Positions 53,245 to 64,000 of a stretch of 64,000 bases of DNA are shown piece after piece (positions within the stretch are counted from its first letter, which is position 1; each line of letters begins with the position of its first letter). The position numbers and the translations under genes were made by a program. The notes beneath the pieces are model-generated. The model made no database searches. It was not told the DNA's origin and worked only from the letters and a program-made list of their open reading frames with translations. The DNA is from Gracilaria gracilis (Eukaryota > Rhodophyta > Florideophyceae > Gracilariales > Gracilariaceae): positions 124,001-188,000 of the forward strand of contig JARGSG010000214.1 of NCBI GenBank assembly GCA_030374805.1. Direction: 5' to 3'.

Positions 53245-56200
53245 GCAACTGCACTATCCAGATGCCCAGGCAGAACTCGTGAAACAAGAAGTAATGGAGG
53301 TGTAAATTGACTACCATATAAGGAGGCTGAAACAGTAATTGGAGGAGGAACAAACTAATGGAATTGTCATCAAGGCCTAAGTTTACCGAATATTCCATGA
53401 ATGTGATTTTTTTGAAAAAATTAACTTCCATGGAAGTGCTTGGACATTTTAATTACAAGGGTCATTTTCAATAACCAAGTAATGATATTTCATTGACAAT
53501 GAGTTTTGCTACGGATGACCAGGTAGTGTGTTTCACGTCGCGAGTGCAATAAGGTCAACAGCGAAAAGCTGATGTTTTCTCACGTGGCATGAAAGACGCG
53601 AGCAGAACAAAAAAAAGTGGAAGGACGCAGTATCATATTGCAGTACCTCGACCCCGATGGGAACGGGATCCATACCACATCAACATAAAGTCAGCTAGAC
53701 TGCGACTTGCGCAAGCCTGTTGAACACCAAGCGCGCCATTCTTTGACTTGGAATGCTAGCTTGTGGTTTTTTTACTGCCGTTCGGACGAATGATCTAACC
53801 ATGCAGCACTGCAAAAGGCCTATCAGATACAGGTAAAAGTACCACAACACAAAGAAAGCTTGCAGGTGCTCAATCGGAATCAACAAAAAGAACATTGTGT
53901 AGCGACAGCATTCCGTGCAGAGGCGAAAACGGATTATTTATATGAACAGCCTTGGCACAAAGATCGCCAACGCAGCAGAGAAGTCGCTTTCCGGGAAACA
54001 AAGAATAGAAGTTCGCCGCTTTAGAAGAAAGCGAAGTAGATTTCAGGCGACGTTCACACTGCATACTAACGAGCAAGAAGAATGGCCCAGTGCAGCCGAT
54101 ATAATTTGGATATGTCGGGTGGACCACTACGGACGCGAGAGATAAAACATATATGCAGCAAATCATATGGCTTAAAAATGTAGCGCGAAAACCAAGCTGC
54201 CGATCTCATGGGTCATGATGCCATACGTTGGTGTGGAGCACAAGCAGACATCCTTCTTACTCCTCAAGTAGCCCACCGTCAGGGCTTGATGATGGATGAG
54301 TGTGTTGAGATAGACTGGGCGAATGATGAGTTCATCTATAAGAAGAGAGACCAACTAGTGAGGCGTCCAAGTGAAAAAGAAGATATCCCATCTGCGCTTA
54401 CGTAGCACGGAACCGAGATAAGCCCGAATGGGGCTCGTGCACCATTCAGCTACACATGCTTGCCGGAGCCGACCTGGTTAACGCCCTGATAGCGAACGGA
54501 ATGTGGCATGCGCGGATTCCAATAACAAATATTGCAGAATCAAGCGAAGGAACAGTAATCATCGATACTGAGGCCTATCGGTAAGAGCTGGATGCAATGG
54601 ACGCCCGTTGCTTATCACACACCGACAAAGCAGTTCGAGTTTCCCTGCCAGAAAATTGCCTACTCTCCGAAGAGAGCATGGAATGTCTGATCGAGTGCGA
54701 GCATATGCTGATTGCTAACTCGACAGTATTATGTCTTCAATTTGCGCTTTTAAATGCAATTGTGGTCCTTCTTGGAGATGATGTTGCCCGCAGCTATCTA
54801 TCGACTAATGAACTGCCGTCAATGCGGAATTGCAGAGCCTGCTTTCCTTGAACAGAATAAAATTCTTCTCAGATTCTCTTCAGGAGCGTTCGCGTAAACC
54901 GTTCAACAGAGAATGGTCCCTTCAACTAGTTAGCGTCGCATCGAAGAGGTTTGTACCTCGTCCGCATTCGCGGAAAGAATGTAGATCACGTTTTCACTAT
55001 TGATACACATCGAAAGCTGATATTACATTCCATCATGTAGGCGCCAATGCGTCTCGAAAACTTCGCAATCCGATGTTGCGTTGGTGATTCCGATAAGTTC
55101 AAAGCGATCACTGAAATACGAGGAGTTGAACTTCGATATGTATTTCGAAAGAAGAGACACACGTAGTGTGAAGAGCGTGGAAGTAAGAGGTTAGGGGCCT
55201 GAGCAGATCCTTCGCACGATTGTGTTCATTGCCAACTCGTTTGGGATCACTAAAAATTTGGCCCCCAATTTTTCCAGTGACCATAACTTTGTTTAACAAT
55301 GGAAAAATCACCACGTTTCACTTTGTATGCTGCTTCGACCACTAAAATCTCTTGTTTCGTCTTTATTGAGGAAGCACTAAATTTAATGGTCAGAATACGC
55401 GCCGCTTTTCTGACTTTCAAGTCAAACATTTCGTCTGGGATTGTAATTTCGGTGGTGTCCCTCCAACCACCCCAAACGCCCTCATCGCCTTCTAGGTGGA
55501 TTTAATCCAAAGAGCTATCAACCCAGCCGTCGTTGCTCTCACAGGCAGCCAGAATGGACGGAACTGGGGCTAGGAAAGATCTAGCAGACTGACTAGGCTT
55601 AGGTTCCTGAGAAGTGGAATCCGAACAAATATCGTCCGGGCTCTGGTCAGAAGGAAAATCGCTGATATCTGTGCCTCCTTTCTATGCTTGTTCACCAGTT
55701 ATTGCGCCACCAGCCTGTTCTACGCATTGAAATCCTGCCACAGCATTTTATCTCGAGCTAAATTTGACGATATGAATAAGGACTACACCTTAGTTACCAC
55801 CATCATCTTGTCGACTGACAACATATCCTCCTGGACCACAAGAATTTCTTCCCAGTCATACTCTTCTACTGGATCTTTTGCATCTGCATCCACATCGTCT
55901 TTGAGATCCATGTAAGAAGCTCCTGCACGTTTTGAAGCTTGAAATGTATCACTAGAAAGTTCCCCAGCTGTCCGACTCAGAAAAGTGTATTCTCGTCCGT
56001 CTCCCTTTTAATCCTGTTCCGGAAGAAGATAGAGGCGGTTAAATGAGCAGAAAATCATCCTCTCAACTTTTCCGAGGAGATGGTTTCTCGTTCGGGGATG
56101 AATCTTCGCGTGCATGCTAAAACTATGATGAATACTTCAGAAAGACGGACTCATAGAGAGCAGTCGAAGCGCAAGCTCTTTGAGCAAAGATAATTTTGGC

Positions 56201-56460
56201 TTGTAGTGTAACCAATAAACAAATGGTGTGTTTGCGTACAAAAGCAGCGCTTCCTTACCCCTCTCGTTCTCAGCCTGTGATTGTTTTTTCAATCACACCC
56301 ACGACCCCTCCTGATAAATTCTCCGAACGAGTTTGTCAATGGCGTCGTGAGGAGGTTGTAGTTCTACTGTATGAAACACAGTTGAGCTGACAAACTTACG
56401 AAAATGTACAATTATCTGCTCCTGGAAGTCATTCAGGTCTTCTTTGGAGCTCCGCACATA
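53245..56460. other. Unclassified, transposon-like debris
   Basis: About 3.2 kb with only short frames (53915-54145 +, 54208-54405 +, 54597-54851 +, 55108-55314 -). The minus frame near 55810-55915 reads an acidic DLKDDVDADAKDPVEEYDWEEIL that could be the tail of the hAT transposase or a separate ORF. Nothing else is recognised. Confidence 0.35.
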
Positions 56461-58149
56461 CTACAAATACCCAACATAATGAACAGAGCACAGTTGGGAC
56501 ACCTTCTTTTTCCGCCTTGCAGTTAAAAAGTTCGTCATAGGCAGTTGATGAAGCTTTTGTTCGTACTCCCTTGTCGCCATGTATAAATCAGATATAACAT
56601 ATGAATCGTCTTCAGAAACATGGAGATATTGACGCAGGGGACGTAAAATGTAGTAGATGTTGGCATACACAATAAATGAAGCATAATTCTGTGCAGTAGA
56701 CTCAAACAAATCCCGTTTGTTCCTCATTTGAGGTCCGAATAGGAGCAAATTGAAAATTTCACATTCTATCAGCTTTCAAAGGATCTCTCGAGCTCTTGAA
56801 AAGAACCAAACAATTGAATCCGAAGACACAAAACGTGTAGCTGCCATCCTTGTCGGCAGAATGGCGTATTTACCAAACTTCATTCTTCCATAGACATCAT
56901 ACTCACGATTTTTCGGTCTGTATACGGCGTTCATAAGCATTGCGTTATGCTTATCTTTCAACGGTCTGAAGCTAAAATACGGCTTGGAGTGGCTCCGTAA
57001 CTCTATCACGACATCTGATACAGTCGATAAAGTATCATCAAGCCGAGAAGGCCGCCCAATATCGTGCATCAAGAGGTTTTGCCAGATGCGTCTGATCCTG
57101 ACAGGGGGTATGATGATCAAAATTAATGGTAAGTGTACGCCTCGCTTTTACACATGAACTGCTGTTTTCACTGACATCACCGCAGACGTGGTCCATGCCA
57201 AGAAAGCCTTCCATTGATTTTCAACATTACGAGCATAGTAATCAGACATGGAACTTTCCGAGCGCGAACAAATTGACCTAAGCAAGAAGGTTCTTCGCGC
57301 TTTCCCTGTCCCTGTGATTGGCACATTCACAACAGTTTCGTTCTTTACGTCTGTCCAATCGTCAAAAACAATAGTTTCGAACGTATTCTGGAGAGCAAAA
57401 GACAATGCTTCTTTAACGCCACCAAGCTTGATTCTTTAGTATGCCTCAATGTTCTTTCCAGACATCCGTGCCACGGCCGGAATCTGGAACACCAAAATAA
57501 GGTTTAAGGAGGAGGCAGATCTGAAAAAATTCATCAAAGCCCTCTTTGTGGCTCAGTAGAAAAAACGATAGCGTATTGTTCAAAATAAATTTTGTGACGA
57601 GTTTGTTCAGCTCAAACCGTTTTCGGTATGAGTCTAAACTGTCCTGCACCCTCTTCCTTGACTCAACTACAATAGAAAGTTTCCTCTCGAATGAGACGCC
57701 ACATGTCGTGTACTTCTCTCAGATGAACCAATACGGGAGACACGCTTATTCTTAGAGAAATGGGACGCTGTGAACGGGTTTCCAAAGCACTCTGCAGTAA
57801 TGCCAAGTTTATATCGGTAGTACCGCTGCAGATCAGGTTCGAGTAGAAGGCGTTGCTTTGAATCCGAGGTTATAGAGTGACATCTGGGCAAATGCTTTCC
57901 GTGCAAAGTTGTATTTGGAGCGATGGAGATGATGGACCACTTGTCACATCCGTTACAGAAAAGGCAAACTTTTTCCCTTCCCGATTCTAGGACCATACTG
58001 AGCTTAAAAAGCTCTCGCACGAGCTTCTTTTTTTTCTCGACCTTGTCTCTGAATCGTTGCATCTGTGGCTGGGTTCGACACCCCTGACTTGGCGCCCTGA
58101 ATAGGTGTAGACCAAGCAGAAACCTGTATGCGAGATGGGGAATATTCAC
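56461..58149 (-). pseudogene. hAT-type transposase with DUF659, decayed
   Basis: Five consecutive minus-strand frame fragments together follow an hAT-like plan. A BED-like zinc finger comes first (KVCLFCNGCDKW, then LHGKHLPRCHSI), then the helical block VTKFILNNTLSFFLLSHKEGFDEFFQICLLLKPYFGVP, then DUF659 (IVFDDWTDVKNETVVNVPITG, with the catalytic-type Asp in the DxW position), then VSDVVIELRSHSKPYFSFR and an aromatic LPTRMAATRF segment, and finally a C-terminal piece (FIVYANIYYILRPLRQYLHV). The hATC dimerisation domain is not identifiable. hAT enzymes cut at 8-bp target duplications; termini were not found. Confidence 0.72.
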
Positions 58150-59739
58150 GACCGATTGATACGTGTCGAGGCGAGGCCGAAGGAGGAATAGATGACTGAC
58201 TTCTTGGCATTCTCAATCACTAGTGGTAGAAAAATAGGGAGCGCAGTGGCAAGCTGTGCGTAGAATGCCAACAAACGCCACGAAAAAGATGACGTAGCCG
58301 AGTAGCGGAAGCGCGTTACCAAATTCAAGCTATCGACGACATATTTGCTGTTATGTCGCGTTCTCGATTGAGCAAGAGACGTAGACCAGTTTCGTCGGGT
58401 GGCGGAGAAAAATGAGAGGCGTAGCAAGAGCAGTTGCCAAGGGAGGGGTTGCTTGCTCGTAAAGTGTCCACGTGAGCGTGAGATTGACGGACGGTTGTGT
58501 GAGTATATTTTTTTGGCGTTGACGTCGCGGTGCAGTTGGGCGCGGGCAGATACCCCAATGCACAGAGCAGCGGTCCCGTGCGGCGGGCGGCAGCGGGATC
58601 GGACAAAGTACACGAGCGCTTCAGAAGCTGCTGGAGTGTACGATCTACAGCGTGCATGTCGCAGTGTTTCAGCAGTAGGCTTTGGAAGGTTAATCGCAGT
58701 CCTAAATCTTCAAGAGCTTTTCTATTCGTTCGATATTGGCGTTCTAGCGCCAGCTGGCGCCACCAAACTCGCTTCATTGTCAGCCGGGAGCGTAATTAGT
58801 ACAACTGAAATGCTGGGTAGCCTGGAAGCAGCCTGAATCTCGAAGTCTGGCATGGGTGGATAGTAATGTCATTTTATCTTAATTTTAGGCTTTCAACAGA
58901 CACGCTAGTCTGAAAAGTTACGTATGTTGCCATGACACCTAAACTACGTGTTGCTATTTTCTTGAAAAAGTGAAACTCCTGAAAATGAGCTTGAAAAGCG
59001 ATACAGGACGGAGTGACTGACAAATACTTTGACGATTTGGCGATCACGGAACGCTCTCGTGCAATTTTTTAGTGTTCTGTTTCAGGGAACTACAGCTCAA
59101 TGAAGCATATCTGTTGGCAGAATTGTACTATTTTGTTCAAATTTTGAAAATACTGTTTGCCAAATTTTGCACAAAGGAGAGAAAGGCATTACAGCACAAT
59201 TTCAGAATGGAAAAGTGTTGATATCTGTGTCGAAGAATTAAGGAATGCGATATCCGCTAAACTTAATGTTAAGTTCGGTAATATAATCACGAATTTTGTC
59301 CCATGAGCATCCAAACCACAGCAGGATTGTACTTTTTTGTAATAGACAACAAAAAAGCGAACGAGAATGACAGCACAAGTTGTACAAAACGCATGTGTTG
59401 CAAATCAAACGCGTCTGATTGGCGGTCGACGGCCAATTATGGCTCCTAAATTAGCCAAGTGAACAACTGTAGCGCACCAAACTCTAACGCAAGTGCTTCC
59501 ACGCTCTTGTCTAGGTGTCAATATGCAGCGGAAACAACTTAAACTGAGCCACTCTAGCTTCACTCTGGATTCATGCTGGTGACAAAACAGGGCTTCTGCG
59601 ACTTCATCTCTTGCTCGCCAAGTATGAACAGACAAAAAGAACTCACTGTAGAGCTCGGATTTAGCTTGCGCCCTGTGAGTCTCGAACGCACCACGAGATT
59701 CTTTGCACATTTTGCCAGAGGCGCTCTCTTTTTATTTCG
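58150..59739. other. Unclassified, short ORFs only
   Basis: Overlapping frames on both strands (58399-58836 +, 58325-58777 -) lack recognisable motifs. 58840-59400 is AT-rich with nothing visible. Confidence 0.4.
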
Positions 59740-61213
59740 CTATGTATTCTTTCTGGTTTTGTACCACATCTTTGCGAATTTTCTGGTCATGATGGGCACG
59801 CAGTAAAGAATCGCAGCATCCGATCTGACTACAGCACCACAAGCGGTGTCAGGAAAACCACTTTGTCGAACACATAAGTCGCTCAAAAGTTCTTTTGCCT
59901 GTTTGACGCGCTTCGCGGCTAACATCTTGATGATGAACTACACAGAGGCGATACCGTTCGGCTATTGTAAATTGAATAGATCAGCCAGCTCACACAGCCT
60001 GTAATTGTCAAGTGGTATTATGCCTGATTTCTTGAAACCTGCCTGGATGTTGAGCGATGTAAAAGGAGCTTCGCATGCTCTTGTAAAAGTGCGAAAAACT
60101 TGAAACCTGTCCAAGATATGGTAAGGACCCATTCTGCGAAAGGCCTGTTGCGAATGCTTCGTAAACCGGATCTTGGAAGAAGGGAAGACAGATATTTCTA
60201 AGGTCTGCGTTGTGCCACTAGTATGGGCAGAGAGATCATACATGACAGTTCCCGTCTCTCAAGACAAATCGCGCACGGGTATGTAGAGGTTGTAACGATA
60301 CCTGACCTATATCAAAAGATTTTTTCCCGTTAGAGTGGTGTTCAGCTGTGTCGGGGATAGAGGCCTCTGCATATTCGAGGAAAATAGTGGATTCGATGGC
60401 GTCCATGTCTTTCTGTTCAGTCACAAGAGCACTGCAATGTATAGTTTCAGCAACAAATTCGAGCAATTCCTTCGCCGGATGATGTCAGTGCTGGTAACAG
60501 CAAACGCGACGTTTCTGGGGTGAAAAGCAAAAAGAGGGGTGCCTTTGTCTCTTTTTTTTGCACGATAGTGTAATACAGTCCGCGTTCTGGAAGCTTGTGC
60601 AACATTTGAAAGCTTATGAGACCTCGTCAAATATCGCTTTGTTTGTCTTCCTCCTGCTGGTCTCCAGGCGGATATACCAGTTTCGTCAGCATTGACTAAT
60701 TCGTTTTTGATCTTTGCCGGAGTCAGTGATTATGTGCTCAAGTTTTGGGAAATATCGAACAAACACCTCTGCGTTGCAAACGTGATATCTCGTGGCGTCT
60801 TCCCTCCGTTGCGAGCAGAACACAATTTGGTCACTATGCCGTGACTCGAAGCTGCGACAAAAGCCTTCTCCAGGAACCTCATCTTTGAATGACCGCTTCA
60901 TTCGTCTTTCATGCTGGAAAGACTCGATCAACATGGAGAAAACATCTTTAAGATCTCTTCTGGTAAGCTGGCGACCATGCTCGGCGTAAGGTCGAAGAAC
61001 TTCTAACACCCTTTCCTCCTCTTCTTTAGTCAATGCGGTTCTTAACTGTTGAAGTGCAACGCCCTCCTGGGGGGATTTTTGGGACTTGGTTATTTTCTGA
61101 CTTGTCGACGGGGTTGACTGCTGACTACATATCATGGCAACATTAGTGGTCTGACAACGTGGGACACGGTGCGTTAGGAAGGTTGGCACAGCATTGCTGG
61201 TAATATCTACCAT
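59740..61213 (-). pseudogene. pogo/Tigger-like transposase (CENP-B HTH + DDE_1), decayed
   Basis: The N-terminal frame 60686-61213 has the CENP-B-type HTH region (LTKEEEERVLEVLRPYAEHGRQLTRRDLKDVFSMLI, FCRSFESRHSD). Then, in order, there are NADETGIS-like sequence near 60685 (first Asp-Glu), a mutated middle frame with GTPLFAF.PRNVAFAVTSTD, then HTSGTTQTLEISVF (the HTSHxLQPLDVxVF block), SLNIQAGFKKSGIIPLD (60000-60070), and the tail MLAAKRVKQAKELLSDL..SGFPDTACGAVV (59840-59925). At least three frame changes break it. In the third block the family Asp reads Glu (TLEI). pogo/Tigger elements insert at TA. The copy is inactive. Confidence 0.78.
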
Positions 61214-61246
61214 ATTTTGGGTAATTTAGTTAATTCTTATATTTTG

Positions 61247-61536
61247 CCCTATGAACACGGAATATGGCCGAATTACAGCCGAATTATGGCCGAAATGTGA
61301 CCTTTAACTCAAAATTTTTGGGGGAGCCTGTATCTAGTGAGAATAATAATTTTTCTGGCTGAATCGTGTACAACTCGGCAATATTTGGGTCAGATTTTGG
61401 CCCTAATTTGGCCATTTGAAGAGAAAAGAAAGTTGTTTATCTTCGCTGGATAAACGTTATCAGAAGTTTTCGAGTTAAATGGCCACATTTCGGCCACGTT
61501 TTGGCTATATTTTGACCATATTCGGTGTTCATAGGG
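61247..61536 (+). mobile_element. MITE family M1, copy 3 (290 bp)
   Basis: Runs from CCCTATGAACAC to GTGTTCATAGGG. It is similar in orientation and interior to copy 2 (ATGGCCGAAATGTGACC near the left end, TCTTCGCTGGATAAACGTT in the middle). No flanking duplication is evident. It starts 34 bp upstream of the pogo-like frame's first codon. Confidence 0.88.
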
Positions 61537-64000
61537 AGTCATGCAGTAAGAGAGGTTTAGTATGCACTATATAGTGCCAGGGCACCAAGGTCCCGGAACT
61601 CATTAGATCTCCCCAGCCAGGGTTGGTTTTAGACTTCGTTTCCTTCTTCCGAACTCAACTCCTCTCTGGAGGGGACAGGCCGTTGCATAAGGGCTCTCTA
61701 TCCACCCTGTTTCACTCAAAAGAACCTAATATTGGGGGATTTACCAACTTTTGTCGAGGTCGCTGTTGTAATGGTTTATTTCGGCTTTACCGTTTTGCGT
61801 TGCTACTCTTGAGGCTTTCGCCCCTGTTTCCCAACTCTTTTGGGTGGTTCTACTGCCACTCTTGGCTCGTGCTGGCACGTCATTGCACTCTCCACACTGT
61901 GGACTTCACTGAAGAATACATAACTGCACAAACTTCTCACGCGGAGCACCCAATCCTACCTCGCCTTCGTATCTTGGTCGGGAAGGGTGAACTCGGTCTG
62001 TAGAGAAATCGCTCTTGGCAATGCCTGGGAGCGATGCACTTCATATGGCCGTCAATATTGTCGGCTGAACTTGCTATTATTATGAAGTCGATTTGGCTAT
62101 TCGGCCCGGATTATGGATCCGCTTACGAAGGGTATGACTAGCTTGACACGTGTGTGACCGTGCCTGACTACCTGATGCGCCGTGCCAAGAGTGCCATGGA
62201 GGTGCACATGGGTAGTGTGGGCCAGCGTACTAGGTACTTAGATATTATAGTTAATATTTGTTAGCCGTATATAAGTGGCTGCGCTTCCGCCATCGTATGG
62301 GAAGTAAACCTCAAGGAAGCCTCAGCTCTGACTTGAGTTTCCTTTGCGCACGGTCTTCCGCCCCATTCCCGAGAAACAACGCCCCTTATCAGGGCAGTTT
62401 ATCCACCTCCGTCACTGGGAAGCACCGATCCGTTGTTACGGCCTTTTATTTATTATTCTGTTGTGCGATTTTTTTGTTTTCCGTATTATGGCTTCGCTGT
62501 ACTTCGCCTTGTTGTACACGTCTGCCCTTTTTGTCTCAGGATTATTCCCAGCTCTCACGAGTCTGTGCTACACAGAGCGGCTCGTTTTGTTACCTTCTAA
62601 TTCGCCCATTCTATTACCAGAGACGCCGCACCCAGTTGTTTCCATCCTTTTGGCTCCTCGATTGCCAACCTTAACCTCCGTCTGTAAGTTAGTAAGAGAC
62701 CGCCTGGAACTACCTCCGGCACTTGTCAACCTCATCGGAGGGTTCTGCCACTGCTCTGACCCAATAGGGAGCAAGGCTGAACACCTTGTGTGGCTAGTCG
62801 CGCCTGGCTTCGCCCCACACGGTCTTACAACCGACTTCGTCGTTTCATTCTCTGGGAGGGTTCTGCTTTTCGTTTTAGATCGTGAAAGGGAGATCAGTAC
62901 GTGTTTTTCGTACTTTCCGTCGCCGGGTATTGCACTACAACAATATTTCTTTTTTGTCTTGAAAGTTTTGTGAGTAGCAATAGTGCAACGTAGATGCTGC
63001 AACGCCAACTCGTCTTGCTGCTTTGCAAAATGACCAACTTCTTGATATGAGGACGACACAATGGCCAAAGCGTTTGCGTGATACAGTCTCGAAGGATAGG
63101 AGAGTGGCCATGATAGGATTGTCTGAGCTTTCAGGGCCGTAACGCATTTGCAGCCTTGATCGTGACGCCGTGTTTGCTGTCCTTCTTTACTGTGGTGCAA
63201 AACATACTGGTCTGATTGTTCGCCTTTTTTGTCAGTTGTTGCTCTGTCACTAGGAATAATGGGTGGTTTGGAGGAAGATACGGCGGGTTGGATTGATGGT
63301 CGCTTTCGGTGTAGGATGAGCCGCTATGTTCAATACTTACCGAAGCGTCTTACCCTGAACCCGTGGCAGTTATCATTGTATAAAGTTCATGAGGCGGTGT
63401 TGTACACTTTGGTGGTTCTGTCAATTATAGAAGCAAGAGCTCAAGAGATTCTGGGGGCTACGTTTCGAGCTCTGTCATAAAGCTCTGTACCACTTCATCT
63501 TTTCGATTCTGTCCATTTTCCCCATAGTATGGCTACCTTTGATGGAAACAGGACGTCTAATAGCTGAGAACAGGTGTACAACGATCCGAGAACCCCGCAG
63601 TGGGAACTACGAACTCTGGCCAAGAAAGTACAGCATGTGAAATTTACTGGTTTTCTAGGGCCATTCCATGATTTTTTACGAGTAAACGGGAAGCTGGAAA
63701 TCTGTAGGTAGCCAATAAAACCCACCGACGTTGACAATCTTTTCACTTTCCGTCTGCAGCCCACAATTATGGACAGAAGGAAACGAGATCTCTAATTCAT
63801 CTCCTAGTAAACTGTCGGATCGTTTTCAGTTTGCCGTTTCAAAGCAGATCAGCTCAGAGTCGATTTCTGCACAAAAGATCTCCTTCCCCTCCCATACCTT
63901 TTTCAGCTACATCGTCTTGCCAAAAAATCTAAAAAATGAGGCAAAGTTTCTAGATTCTTCCGCTCTGCACATGAAGACGGCATGAAACTTTGCACGACAT
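61537..64000. other. Unclassified right end of the window
   Basis: Several open frames without motifs: 61623-62003 +, 62344-62973 + (209 codons, Leu/Phe/Ser-rich with hydrophobic runs), 62568-63200 - (210 codons, Lys/Arg/Ser-rich), 63229-63480 +. The hydrophobic plus-strand frames may simply reflect T-rich sequence. No gene is supported. Confidence 0.35.

Noticed and set aside
61623-62973. Membrane protein(s) from hydrophobic plus-strand frames
   Set aside because: T-rich sequence alone yields Leu/Phe-rich frames; the minus strand is equally open and no motif supports either.

Overview
This is eukaryotic nuclear DNA, most likely from a red alga. The best single guess, by inference only, is a florideophyte such as Chondrus. 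Reasons: the host genes at the left are intron-free, GC-rich and tightly packed; one encodes a HAT-repeat protein of the plastid RNA-maturation type (HCF107/Mbb1); and beyond about 11.3 kb the gene island stops abruptly at a long, AT-richer field of decayed transposable elements. No bacterial features (operons, ribosome binding sites, CRISPR) are present. Layout, 1-11.3 kb: a gene island with a Ser-rich unknown protein (156-1070, +), a HAT-repeat RNA-binding protein (1390-3051, +), the C-terminal domain of the decapping scaffold EDC4/Ge-1 (3370-4353, -), TFIID subunit TAF1 with TBP-binding N-terminus and bromodomain (4846-9819, -), and an unknown protein divergent from TAF1 (10185-11240, +). 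These are ordinary housekeeping genes of transcription, mRNA turnover and plastid RNA handling. Layout, 11.3-26 kb: a 106-nt fold-back, then a SANT/Myb-like ORF split by a 4.1-kb LINE (APE, RT and RNase H domains; target-site duplication visible). It is followed by three decayed housekeeping genes: a GDSL esterase (IAH1-like) divergent from a DPH1 pseudogene, then an eRF3 GTPase pseudogene, the last abutting a PIF/Harbinger transposase. Layout, 26-64 kb: a Ty3/gypsy element (with a 302-bp MITE in its gag), a possible miniature LTR element (TRIM-like), a decayed piggyBac transposase flanked by palindromes, a 414-bp MITE, a second rearranged Ty3/gypsy, a copia element with both short LTRs and a half-tRNA(iMet) primer-binding site, a second copia remnant with a 3' LTR, an hAT/DUF659 transposase and a pogo/Tigger transposase. 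Three copies of one MITE family (27475, 52961, 61247) are spread through this part. I see no intact autonomous element, and several stretches hold nothing I can name. The most interesting signals are the MITE family with 11-bp phased motif arrays, the half-tRNA-primed copia, the LINE nested in a conserved ORF, and the DPH1 copy with five nonsense codons but an otherwise unbroken frame.
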